Of a stretch of DNA of 64,000 nt, positions 35,869 through 43,926 are shown one piece after another (within the stretch, counting starts at the first letter, position 1; the number at the start of each line of letters is the position of its first letter). A model generated the notes under the pieces. It searched no databases. It was given only the letters and a program-made list of their open reading frames with translations, and was not told the origin of the DNA. The stretch comes from Candidatus Flexifilum affinis (lineage in GTDB: Bacteria; Chloroflexota; Anaerolineae; Aggregatilineales; Phototrophicaceae), in NCBI GenBank assembly GCA_016713325.1, contig JADJPJ010000087.1:744001-808000 (forward strand), read 5' to 3'. Both the position numbers and the translations under genes were made by a program.

Positions 35869-36807
35869 TTCGCGCACCATTCCCCTCCTGGTCATCCAGG
35901 GGCCAACAGCCGTCGGCAAGACAGATCTGGCCATTGCCCTGGCTCAGCACCTGAACGGCGCAATTATCGGTGCGGATAGCCGGCAGATCTACCGCAGCAT
36001 GGACATTGGCACGGCCAAGCCGACGCCGCCACAGCGCGCCGCGGCGCCCCCATCACCTGATAGACATCGCCGATCCTGACGAAGAGGGTGTCGCTGGCCC
36101 GTTATCTGCAACTGACCACCGCGGCCATCGAAGCGATTCACCGCGCCGGGCAACTGCCGCTGCTCGTCGGCGGCACGGGGCAGTACATCACAGCCCTGGT
36201 CGAGGGCTGGTCGCCGCCAGAAGTGCCGCCCGACCCGGTCACACGCGCGAAGCTCGAAGCCGAAGCCGCGCAGGTGGGAACGGCCGCCCTGTACGAGCGG
36301 TTGGCGCGTCTCGATCCTCAAGCGGCTGCCTTGATGGATGGCAGCAATCTGCGCCGCATCATTCGCGCGCTAGAAGTCATTGAGATCACCGGGAAGCTGT
36401 TCAGCGCCCAGCGCACGAAAAAGCCTCCCCCGTACCGGACACGCGTCATTGGCCTGACGCTGGAACGCGATCGCCTGCGCGAACGGGCCGACCACCGCCT
36501 CGATGAAATGATGAAAGCGGGCTTTCTCGGCGAGGTGCGCGGACTGCTCGAACGGGGTTACCATCGCCGCCTGCCCTCGATGAGTGCCGTGGGGTATGCG
36601 CAGCTCGCCATTCATCTGCTCGACGGCTTGCCCCTGGACGCCGCGGTGGAACAGGCGAAAATCGCCACGCACGCCTTCATTCGCCGTCAGTTCTCCTGGT
36701 TCCGCGGGCACGATCATGGCATTTTGTGGCACAATATGGACTCATTGGCGTTCGACCCGCTGCTGGCGCAGACGGCCGAGTGGTTGAACACCTCAGGCGA
36801 CGCCTGA
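35852..36807 (+). CDS. miaA: tRNA dimethylallyltransferase, frameshifted twice
   Basis: MiaA adds a dimethylallyl group to A37 of tRNAs read at UNN codons, using a product of isoprenoid synthesis. The P-loop [14 protein letters not shown] and [17 protein letters not shown] lie in one frame, [12 protein letters not shown] in a second, and VSLARYLQL through the C-terminus in a third. Two one-base excesses explain this: one C in the run at 36047-36051 and one G at 36086-36088. Removing both restores a full-length protein of about 317 residues. Both lie in short homopolymers, which fits sequencing error; a true pseudogene is the alternative. The start overlaps yraN. Confidence 0.9.
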
Positions 36808-36845
36808 AGGATATTGACTCAAGACCACACTAGAGGAAGAACGTA

Positions 36846-37526
36846 TTGTTTCGCCGAGGTGGGGATAACCGAAATGCCGTTGTCGGGCTGATGTTGATCG
36901 TGGCGCTGCTGTTTTTCGCGCCTCGCTACCTGCCCAATCTGGTGGCCAACGTGATTCCGGAACTGTATGAGGGCGCTCCCTGCGACCGGCTGAAAATGGC
37001 CGATGACCGTGCCAATCATCAATCGCTGCTCGGACGGGCGTCAACCGCGCCGGTCAGCCTGGTGGTCCGCAGCAGCGGTCTGCCCGTCGACGGCAGCGGC
37101 GCCTTATACATCACGATCGCCGTAATCAACAACACTGTGGGCACTGTCCCCTTCGTGTTTAATCCATCGCAGGTCGTCGTCGGAGATAACAACACCAGCG
37201 GACTGGGGATCATCTTCAACCCGGTCAAATCGATCCCGATTGGCACCGGCAGACAGGATGGCGCCTCCGTGCCGGAAACCAACATCCGCCTGCTCCAGCC
37301 GCGCCAGCGCTGCCTGCACACGATCGAGATCCCGGCTGGGAACGTGCTGTCCGATGGCGATTTCATCAATGGATCGATGGAAGTCACTGCTTATTATCGT
37401 AACAACATTAACGGGGTCATCACCACTTCCCCAATTCCGCAGGCAACACCGATCTTTCGCGACCAGGGGCTATGGACGGGTTTTGTGCAATCTGCCCCAG
37501 TCCGCATTCCGGGCCGAACAGGATAA
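36846..37526 (+). CDS. Membrane-anchored protein of unknown function
   Basis: 226 residues from TTG 36846 (AGAGGAAG 8 bases before). One N-terminal membrane segment (VVGLMLIVALLFFAP) is followed by an external domain rich in strands, with the segment PCDRLKMADDRANHQSLLGRA and late CLHTIEIPAGNVLSDG. Two Cys could form a disulfide. No family is recognised. It lies between miaA and an FHA regulator on the same strand. Confidence 0.65.
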   Translation: MFRRGGDNRNAVVGLMLIVALLFFAPRYLPNLVANVIPELYEGAPCDRLKMADDRANHQSLLGRASTAPVSLVVRSSGLPVDGSGALYITIAVINNTVGTVPFVFNPSQVVVGDNNTSGLGIIFNPVKSIPIGTGRQDGASVPETNIRLLQPRQRCLHTIEIPAGNVLSDGDFINGSMEVTAYYRNNINGVITTSPIPQATPIFRDQGLWTGFVQSAPVRIPGRTG

Positions 37527-37615
37527 GCGATCAATCACACCGAATTTTGTATAATGTGTTAGGCGTCTTTATCGGCTGATTTAAGATGACACCTTCAGCG
37601 AGGAGCGGCGGCGAA

Positions 37616-38275
37616 ATGCCCGAGAAGAGTCCAGAGCGTCCTATCCTGATTATTCAGCAAGAAAAAGCGCTTGATCTCCACTGGACACTGCCCTCTGACG
37701 AGGTCGTTCTGGGACGCGGGGAGGACTGCGAGCTGATCCTCTCCGAACGTCAGGTATCGCGACAGCACATTCGCATCTTCCAACAGGGCGAGCAGTATTA
37801 TGTAGAAGACCTGGAAAGCCGTAACGGCACCTGGGTCAACGGCGAGCAGTTGAAAGGCACCCGCCGCCTTCAGAATGGCGACAAGATCCAACTCGCCATG
37901 ACGGTCAAGATCGAGTACGTGGCCTCCGGTTCGACCGCCCCGATGCCCTTCGAGGTGCCGGAGCATCTGGAAGGCGGCCGTATGAAGCTCGATATCGACT
38001 CCCGCCGGGTTTTTATCAACGGCGTGGAATTGGACCCGCCCCTCAGCCCGCCGCAATACCGTCTGCTGGAGCTGCTGTACACCAATGTCGGGCGCATCTG
38101 CACCCGTGAGCAGGTGGTCGAAGCCGTCTGGCCGGAAGCTTTCGGCGAAGGCGTGAGCGAGCAGGCTATCGACGCGCTCATCCGCCGGCTGCGCGACCGC
38201 CTGGCCGAACTTGACCCGGACTGGCAGTACATCATCACCGTGCGCGGGCATGGCTTCCGGCTGAATCACGGTTAG
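37616..38275 (+). CDS. FHA-winged-helix regulator
   Basis: 219 residues from ATG 37616 (AGGAG 10 bases before); ATG 37586 is possible but has a weaker site. An FHA domain (about 15-100: VVLGRGEDCELILSERQVSRQHIRI..., NGTWVNG) binds phosphothreonine peptides. A C-terminal OmpR/PhoB-type winged helix (about 120-219: PPQYRLLELLYTNVGRICTREQVVEAVWPEA...RHRLRDRL-like, ending VRGHGFRL) binds DNA. Fusing the two would let Ser/Thr phosphorylation steer transcription, though no kinase gene is nearby. The stop overlaps the convergent WYL gene stop by 4 bases. Confidence 0.88.
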   Translation: MPEKSPERPILIIQQEKALDLHWTLPSDEVVLGRGEDCELILSERQVSRQHIRIFQQGEQYYVEDLESRNGTWVNGEQLKGTRRLQNGDKIQLAMTVKIEYVASGSTAPMPFEVPEHLEGGRMKLDIDSRRVFINGVELDPPLSPPQYRLLELLYTNVGRICTREQVVEAVWPEAFGEGVSEQAIDALIRRLRDRLAELDPDWQYIITVRGHGFRLNHG

Positions 38276-39252
38276 TCAGCAGAGCAGCCGGCGCTGTACA
38301 GATCCGCAATCTGCGCCGCGAAATCCAGCACCGAGAGTCGCAGCGGCTCTGGTTCGAGAATGCGCACGCCCCGGCCACAGCCGAGCAGGCGCTGTCGGGC
38401 ATCGGCAAACGAAGAGAAGCGCAGCTCGAGCTGGACCCAACCGTCAGGCTCAACAACACCAATCTGGAGATCCGGACTGCTCTCTAGATGGTCCGGAAGT
38501 TCCCTCAGAAAGTGCGGCGCCACCTGCACGCGGACTCGATACGGCAGGTGGTTATCCTCGATAGCGGCGCACCATTCGCGCCAGGTGGCCTCCAGGTCAA
38601 AACCCACCGGACGCTCGAAGCCGCTCGTCAGGAGCTGTGCGCCACGTAAATGCGCAATCCGCTTGACGCGCGTCGCCCCTTTATAGCCGTACACCAGATA
38701 CCAGACGCTCGCCTTGGCCACCAGGCCGTAGGGTTCGACGACCTGATCGATCTCCACCCCACCGACCATCGGCAACCCGTAACGGATGCAGATCTGCCGG
38801 TCGTTCCAGACCGCCTCCTGCACGACATTCAGAAACGGAGCCGGTTGCTCTTCCTGAAACCACCACGTTGAGTCCAGGTAGATACGCTGCCGCACCCGCT
38901 CCTCATCGTAGTGACGAGCATCAGGCAGCGCCGCGCTCAGCTTCAACAGCAGGCGCCTCAGCGGTTCACTCTGGCCAAGCGCCTCCAGTGGCGCGGGAAC
39001 GCTTAGCATGAAGAGCGCGGCAGCCTCGTCATCGTTGAGTCCTGTCAGCGTCGTGCGATAGTTCTCGACCAGCGCATAGCCCCCACCTTGCCGGTACTCC
39101 GCATAGATGGGCACGCCCGCTGTCGTCAGCGCGTCAACGTCGCGGTAGATGGTGCGTTCGGAGACTTCGAGCTTTCCGGCGAGCTCACGGGCGGTCAGGC
39201 GGCCATGTTTCTGAAGAAGAAGCAGGAGGGTAATCAGGCGATCAGCACGCAT
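38272..39252 (-). CDS. YafY-type HTH-WYL transcriptional regulator
   Basis: 326 residues. An N-terminal HTH_11 helix-turn-helix (MRADRLITLLLLLQKHGRLTARELAGKLEVSERTIYRDVDAL, abridged LTARELAGKLEVSERTIYRD) is followed by a middle part and a WYL domain (about 130-230: ICIRYGLP..., VEPYGLVAKASVWYLVYGYKG...RVKRIAHLRG). Its WYL-core residues are present as V-W-Y-L. Such proteins sense ligands or nucleic acids through WYL and often repress a divergent gene. A perfect 27-bp inverted repeat sits between it and the divergent GyrI-like gene, which is a likely target. Confidence 0.9.
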   Translation of the reverse strand: MRADRLITLLLLLQKHGRLTARELAGKLEVSERTIYRDVDALTTAGVPIYAEYRQGGGYALVENYRTTLTGLNDDEAAALFMLSVPAPLEALGQSEPLRRLLLKLSAALPDARHYDEERVRQRIYLDSTWWFQEEQPAPFLNVVQEAVWNDRQICIRYGLPMVGGVEIDQVVEPYGLVAKASVWYLVYGYKGATRVKRIAHLRGAQLLTSGFERPVGFDLEATWREWCAAIEDNHLPYRVRVQVAPHFLRELPDHLESSPDLQIGVVEPDGWVQLELRFSSFADARQRLLGCGRGVRILEPEPLRLSVLDFAAQIADLYSAGCSAD

Positions 39253-39303
39253 GGCAGGGGGTTCTCAGCAACCTCAAACACTCGTGATTATAGCGAGGAG
39301 AAG

Positions 39304-39330
39304 CTTGACTGACACTGGATGTCAGTCAAG
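39304..39330. promoter_or_regulatory. Perfect inverted repeat, probable WYL-regulator operator
   Basis: Arms CTTGACTGACA and TGTCAGTCAAG (11 bp each) around a 5-base centre, 52 bases upstream of the WYL gene and about 98 before the GyrI-like gene. The divergent arrangement and perfect symmetry fit a dimer-bound operator better than a terminator. Confidence 0.65.
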
Positions 39331-39427
39331 TCGTTCGACAATGAAGGTGTAGCCGCGGTTGCGCGTCGCCGTTGCGGGCGCAACGACGACTACGGGCCGC
39401 TGCTAGCCGTATCAACGAGGGATAACC

Positions 39428-39898
39428 ATGACCGAGAATCTTGTCCGAATCGTACGTCTTGAGCCGATGCGCGTCGCCAGCTTCCATGCCTTCAGCGCCA
39501 GCCCCGAGGGTGAAGCATGGCAGAAGCTGATCGACTGGGCCGAGCCGCTCGGCCTGCTCAGGGAACCGAAGAGCCATCGCATCTTCGGCTTCAACAACCC
39601 CAGTCCGTCTGCCGGAAGCCCGAACTATGGCTACGAGTTCTGGATTCAGGTGCCGGAAGACCTTGAGGCCGGCGAGGTAGAAGGTTCCGTGACCTTCAAG
39701 ACGTTCGTGGGCGGGCTGTTCGCGGTCGCCCACTTCCAGGGCGGAGGCGAGGCCATCCCCGAGTCATGGAAGCTGCTCAGCATCTGGTGCGAAAGCAGTC
39801 CGTATCGAATGGCGACCCACCAGTGGCTTGAAGAGCACCTCGGGTCGGCCGACAACCCGCAGCTCGAACTGGACCTGTACCTGCCGATCACGAAGTAA
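39428..39898 (+). CDS. GyrI-like small-molecule-binding protein
   Basis: 156 residues forming a single GyrI/AraC effector-binding-type domain: VRIVRLEPMRVASFHAFSASPE near the start, FGFNNPSPSAGSPNYGYEFWIQVPE in the middle (abridged FGFNNPSP...YEFWIQV), and ELDLYLPI at the end, the usual last strand. Such domains bind drugs or other small molecules and, when alone, may sequester or hydrolyse them. No DNA-binding domain is attached. The gene is divergent from the WYL regulator with a perfect operator-like repeat between, a common arrangement for this pair. Confidence 0.85.
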   Translation: MTENLVRIVRLEPMRVASFHAFSASPEGEAWQKLIDWAEPLGLLREPKSHRIFGFNNPSPSAGSPNYGYEFWIQVPEDLEAGEVEGSVTFKTFVGGLFAVAHFQGGGEAIPESWKLLSIWCESSPYRMATHQWLEEHLGSADNPQLELDLYLPITK

Positions 39899-39929
39899 GG
39901 GCAGCGGGATCTTCCCGTCGAGAAATGCT

Positions 39930-39965
39930 GCCGGCGGCGCATCTGGCAGGCGATGCGCCGCCGGC
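39930..39965. terminator. GC-rich hairpin between convergent genes
   Basis: 13-bp perfect stem (GCCGGCGGCGCAT and complement) with a 10-base loop, between the GyrI-like gene and cutC. No good T-run follows on either strand, so terminator function is likely by position only. Confidence 0.5.
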
Positions 39966-39969
39966 CTGC

Positions 39970-40659
39970 TCACCTCTGCTCGGAGAGAGCGGCCACGATG
40001 GCCGCCACTTTCACCCGCTCGACAGCACCTTTGGTGCGCGCCGCCCCGCCCACGTGAATCTCGGGCACGCCAGTCGCTTCGAAAATGTGGCGCGCATTCT
40101 CCAATGTCACCCCACCACCGCAGGCGAATTGAATCCCAGCGCCATAGCGCATCACCCAGTCGCCTAGCAGATCGCGATTCTCCCCCTGGCCTGGCCGCAA
40201 ACCTGACGCCAATACCCGATCGACCAGCCCGGTGAGCGTTGTCAGGGCACTATCCGTGTCTGCTGCCTCCTCGATGGCTCGATGGAATGTGAATTGGATC
40301 GACGGGTTAATGGCGCGGCAGGTCTCGATCACGCGATACAGCAGCGGTACATCGACGTCGCCGATTGAAGTCAACGCGCCGAAGACCACACCATCCGCCC
40401 CCAGGCGCGTGACGGCTCCGGCATCGGCGAGTATCTGGTCAGCCTCTGCGGGTGAGTAGACGAAGTCGCGCGCATGCGGGCGCACCATGACGTTGAGCGG
40501 CAGATCGACGGCGGCACGTACAGCACGCAAGGTGTCGAAGTCCGGGGTGAGTCCGCCGAGCGGCAGATCGCGGACCACCTCCAGGTTGGTTGCGCCGCCA
40601 GAGGCCGCCTGTCGCGCGTCGGCGGCATCCATTACGATGATTTCCAGGGAAGTTTTCAA
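39970..40659 (-). CDS. cutC: CutC-family protein
   Basis: 229 residues from TTG 40659, chosen because AGGAG lies 10 bases before it and LEIIVMDAADARQAASGGATNLEVV, abridged DAADARQAASGGATNLEV, matches the CutC N-terminus. The open frame runs 59 codons further upstream. GGLTPDFDTL, NVMVRPHARDFVYS, GADGVVFGALT and the late ACGGGVTLENARHIF are also CutC motifs. The TIM-barrel family was linked to copper homeostasis, but its activity is uncertain. No copper genes are close by. Confidence 0.88.
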   Translation of the reverse strand: MKTSLEIIVMDAADARQAASGGATNLEVVRDLPLGGLTPDFDTLRAVRAAVDLPLNVMVRPHARDFVYSPAEADQILADAGAVTRLGADGVVFGALTSIGDVDVPLLYRVIETCRAINPSIQFTFHRAIEEAADTDSALTTLTGLVDRVLASGLRPGQGENRDLLGDWVMRYGAGIQFACGGGVTLENARHIFEATGVPEIHVGGAARTKGAVERVKVAAIVAALSEQR

Positions 40660-40690
40660 TGAATGGACGCTCCTGACGCGGTGGGCCAGT

Positions 40691-41800
40691 TCAGCCGGTG
40701 TCTGGCTCTGCTGTACCAATCTCGGGCTGCGACGCATGGGTGTCTTGGTGCTTGACGTGCTCCCGTGTACCACCGCGAATCTGCGTGACGCGTTTCTGCA
40801 GGTGGCGGAAGTAGTCGGAATCGGTGATCGCTTCAACCTGCTGTGCCTGTTTTTCCGAATCGATCTGAATACGAAGCGATCGAATCTCCTGCTTCAGACG
40901 GGCCTCCCGAGCATGGATCTCGGAGGCCATTTGTTCAATCACCTTGGCCGTGTCGCCGAATTCATCGCTGCGCCGCGCGATCGTCCGAACGGTATCCACC
41001 TCAGGGGAATCCAGGGTGAGGCGATCGGTAATGATCAGGTTGGCCAGCCGCGCGATCTGAATGACCGGGCGGACAACCGTGCGTCGCAGAACAACGTTGA
41101 TCGCGACGACGACCACGACGAAGACCACGACAAGGATTCCCATGACCAGGCCAAGCGCCTGCTGGCGCTGGCTGAACACTTCCTCTGCCGGGACGTAAAG
41201 CATACGAATAGCCACCACCTCGCCAAGCTGCCAGCCGAAGCCATTAGCGCTGCCATAGGTATTGATCAGGCTCGCCGGCGCGGCCGCTGGATCACCGTGG
41301 CAGCGCAGGCACGTTTCGGTGGTAACGGCCAGTGGTCGGGCGTTGTAGAACAGCAGATCGTCATCCACCGTCGTGAAGCCGCTAAGTTCTAGCTGACTCG
41401 GGTCTGCCGCAAAAGAGGCAATCATGGCGGCTTCAAAATCGGTGGCGATGTCGTCGAGGTTCGTCGGATTGAGCGCCGCTTCCTTATATAGAGAGCCACT
41501 ATAGGTCCGGGCGCTACGGAAACTGTCGAAGACCGTCTGCGCCGAATAGGCGGGGACGGTCTCTGGGATGAAGTTCGGCTGGACGTCGAGATCGTCGACC
41601 AGCAGCGGATTGACATGCTCACTTGTGTAGGTCCGAACAGCGCCGAGCAGGTCCATCAGCGCCATGCTCCGTGTTCGAATCTCGTCTTCGGCCTGACGCT
41701 GCAGGACCTGAGTGAATATTGCCCACGCCGCGATGAACGCGGCGACGAAAATGATCGAGATGATCAATGTGAATCTCGTCCGCAGATTCATCTGGCGCAT
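40691..41800 (-). CDS. Membrane sensor with c-type haem motif (DUF3365-like) and HAMP
   Basis: 369 residues: helix 1 (8-30), a periplasmic-side domain (31-214) with CLRCH at 164-168 (c-type haem site), helix 2 (215-238), a HAMP-like region (to about 290) and a coiled-coil tail (304-342). The outer domain resembles Tll0287-like/DUF3365 sensors. No kinase or cyclase output follows. The tail (LRIQID...VEAITDSDYFRHL...IR) closely matches the tail of the GAF protein at 5245-6147, so both may dock the same partner. Haem redox or gas sensing is inferred from CxxCH and the family. Confidence 0.82.
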   Translation of the reverse strand: MRQMNLRTRFTLIISIIFVAAFIAAWAIFTQVLQRQAEDEIRTRSMALMDLLGAVRTYTSEHVNPLLVDDLDVQPNFIPETVPAYSAQTVFDSFRSARTYSGSLYKEAALNPTNLDDIATDFEAAMIASFAADPSQLELSGFTTVDDDLLFYNARPLAVTTETCLRCHGDPAAAPASLINTYGSANGFGWQLGEVVAIRMLYVPAEEVFSQRQQALGLVMGILVVVFVVVVVAINVVLRRTVVRPVIQIARLANLIITDRLTLDSPEVDTVRTIARRSDEFGDTAKVIEQMASEIHAREARLKQEIRSLRIQIDSEKQAQQVEAITDSDYFRHLQKRVTQIRGGTREHVKHQDTHASQPEIGTAEPDTG

Positions 41801-41874
41801 CTGACAATATTCCTGTTTTTCGGGTGTTCACCCCATTATAAACGGGTTCCCACCCTGGCCAAATTGAGAAGGCC

Positions 41875-43857
41875 TCAGGCCAGCGTCATGTCCAGGTACG
41901 CCTCGCGCACGACGGCGTCCTCCGCTAGTCCCATGATCGCCAGCATCTGCTGAATTCGCTCGGCCTTCAGCTCGGCGTCACGAGCCGACCAGGTGCGGCT
42001 CTTGATCTCGACGTAGCGCTCGGCGCGCTGCGGCTTGACCAGGCGATCCAGGTTGATGTAGAAAAGCACACCTTGATAGAGGATGTGCCAGCGCCGGCGC
42101 TCCTTCTGAAGGTCGCGTTCCTCGGTGGGCCGGAAGTATTCACGATAAAAACGCAGCGTGTTGGTCGCATCGGCCATGAACCGGGAATGCGAGAGCAGTG
42201 TTGCATCGTGGAAGACCCGTTCCGTCTCAAACTCGATCAGCGTCAGGCGCGCGCGGCTGGTGCCCGGCTGACCCACTGCGTCGGCCCGAACGTCCTCACG
42301 ATAGCGAACACTCCCCTCGGACGGCTCATCGAAGAGGAACCAGGTGTCATACTGCATATAATGATTCTGCTTGAGGACGTCGACATCCGGGTGCCGCAGC
42401 AGCCGCTCAATCTGCGCATCGCTGTCTTCGTTCAAACGGACCTTCAACTGCACTTCGAAGCTTTCGCTCTGCCGCAGCCCGCCGATGGCCAGCAGTTTGC
42501 TCAGAACGCTCGATTCGCGTTCGCGCAGGAAGGCGTCGATCTCTAAGGCAACCTGGCGCGCGTCGTCCAGAATGGACGGCACATCGACCGTCAGCAGCGC
42601 CCGATCGCGCATCAGCCAGCGGCCGTCGCACAGCACGTCGCTGACATCGCTGGCTTTGCCCGCGTAGACGATGCGAGAATACACGGCATTGGGATCATGC
42701 AGGAATTGCGGCGAATTGTGCAGGGGTTCGGCATCCATGATCAGAAGGTCGGCCCGCTTGCCCGGCTCAAGGCTTCCGGTCAGGTGGTCGATGAACAGTG
42801 CCGCCGCGCCCTGGCGAGTCGCCATCAGCAGCGCATCGCGGGCCGGGACCACAGTCGGGTCGTTGGCCTCGGTCTTGGCCACAATGGCGGCCAGACGCAT
42901 CTCCTCGAACATGTCGAGGTCGTTGTTACTCGCCGGACCATCCGTGCCTATGCCCACGTTCAATCCCTGGCGCAACATGGCGGTCACTGGGGCGATGCCG
43001 CTGGCCAGCTTGAGGTTGCTCGTCGGGCAATGCGCCACGCCGGCATGGGCATCGTAGAGCGTCTTCATCTCCGGCTTGGAGATATGTACGCAGTGCGCCG
43101 CCAGCACCTTCGCCTCGAACAAACCGACATCGTCGACATGCTCGACGACGGATTTCCCGAGGTCGTTCAGGCTGTTCTCCAGCTCCAGTTTGGTCTCGGC
43201 GATGTGGATCAGGAGCGGTACGTTCTGCTCCTTGGCGAGATCGGTGCACAGACGAAGCGACTCGTCCGGGTTGGTATAGGGGGCGTGCGGCGCTACGGCC
43301 GGAGTGATCAACGGGTGGCCCCGCCACTCCTCGATGAACTTGCGGCAGCGGGCGATACCTTCTTCGTAGCTGCTGGCATCCGGCGTCGGGAATTGCAGGA
43401 TCGACTGTCCAAGCACCGCCCGCATGCCCGCGCGCGCCGTGGCGGCGGCGACGTGTTCCTCGAAATAGTACATGTCGGCGAAGGCCGTCACGCCGCTGCG
43501 GATCATCTCGGCGCAGGCCAGCAGCGTCCCCAGCTCGCAGAATTCCGGTGTTACAAACGTACGCTCTGTCGGCATGACGTAGCCGAGCAACCAGACGTCG
43601 AGGCGCAGGTCGTCGGCCATGCCGCGCAGCAGCGTCATCGGTACGTGCGTGTGCGCATTGACCAGACCGGGCATGACGATCTTGCCGGCGCAGTCAATGA
43701 CCTGATCGGCGCGATACGCCGCGGCCAGATCTTCGCGTTTGCCAACCGCAACCAGTGCGTTGTCCCTGATTGCAACCGCACCATCCATGAACACCTGGAA
43801 CTTCTCGTTCATGGTAATGACGATGCCGCCGCTCAAAAGAATGTGGGCGTGTTCCAT
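41875..43857 (-). CDS. Amidohydrolase fused to a CYTH domain
   Basis: 660 residues. The N-terminal part (about 1-445) is an amidohydrolase of the MtaD/SsnA/cytosine-deaminase group. Metal ligands are H69-x-H71 (NAHTHVP), the His of IHIAET (about 218), that of LAAHCVHI (about 255) and Asp306 (GTDGPASNND). It probably deaminates an adenosine-type or related substrate. The C-terminal 464-645 resembles CYTH tunnel domains: FEVQLKVRL (E-x-Q-x-K), VRYRED, ERRRWHI and VEIKSRTWS...DAELKA. CYTH domains bind triphosphates and metals. I know of no standard role for this fusion. It is divergent from the membrane endonuclease gene. Confidence 0.8.
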   Translation of the reverse strand: MEHAHILLSGGIVITMNEKFQVFMDGAVAIRDNALVAVGKREDLAAAYRADQVIDCAGKIVMPGLVNAHTHVPMTLLRGMADDLRLDVWLLGYVMPTERTFVTPEFCELGTLLACAEMIRSGVTAFADMYYFEEHVAAATARAGMRAVLGQSILQFPTPDASSYEEGIARCRKFIEEWRGHPLITPAVAPHAPYTNPDESLRLCTDLAKEQNVPLLIHIAETKLELENSLNDLGKSVVEHVDDVGLFEAKVLAAHCVHISKPEMKTLYDAHAGVAHCPTSNLKLASGIAPVTAMLRQGLNVGIGTDGPASNNDLDMFEEMRLAAIVAKTEANDPTVVPARDALLMATRQGAAALFIDHLTGSLEPGKRADLLIMDAEPLHNSPQFLHDPNAVYSRIVYAGKASDVSDVLCDGRWLMRDRALLTVDVPSILDDARQVALEIDAFLRERESSVLSKLLAIGGLRQSESFEVQLKVRLNEDSDAQIERLLRHPDVDVLKQNHYMQYDTWFLFDEPSEGSVRYREDVRADAVGQPGTSRARLTLIEFETERVFHDATLLSHSRFMADATNTLRFYREYFRPTEERDLQKERRRWHILYQGVLFYINLDRLVKPQRAERYVEIKSRTWSARDAELKAERIQQMLAIMGLAEDAVVREAYLDMTLA

Positions 43858-43926
43858 ACTAATTCTCCCTTGCGAATTGGCACGATTATATGCCTAGTGT
43901 AAACTGTCACCTAGCGCCGCACTCAA

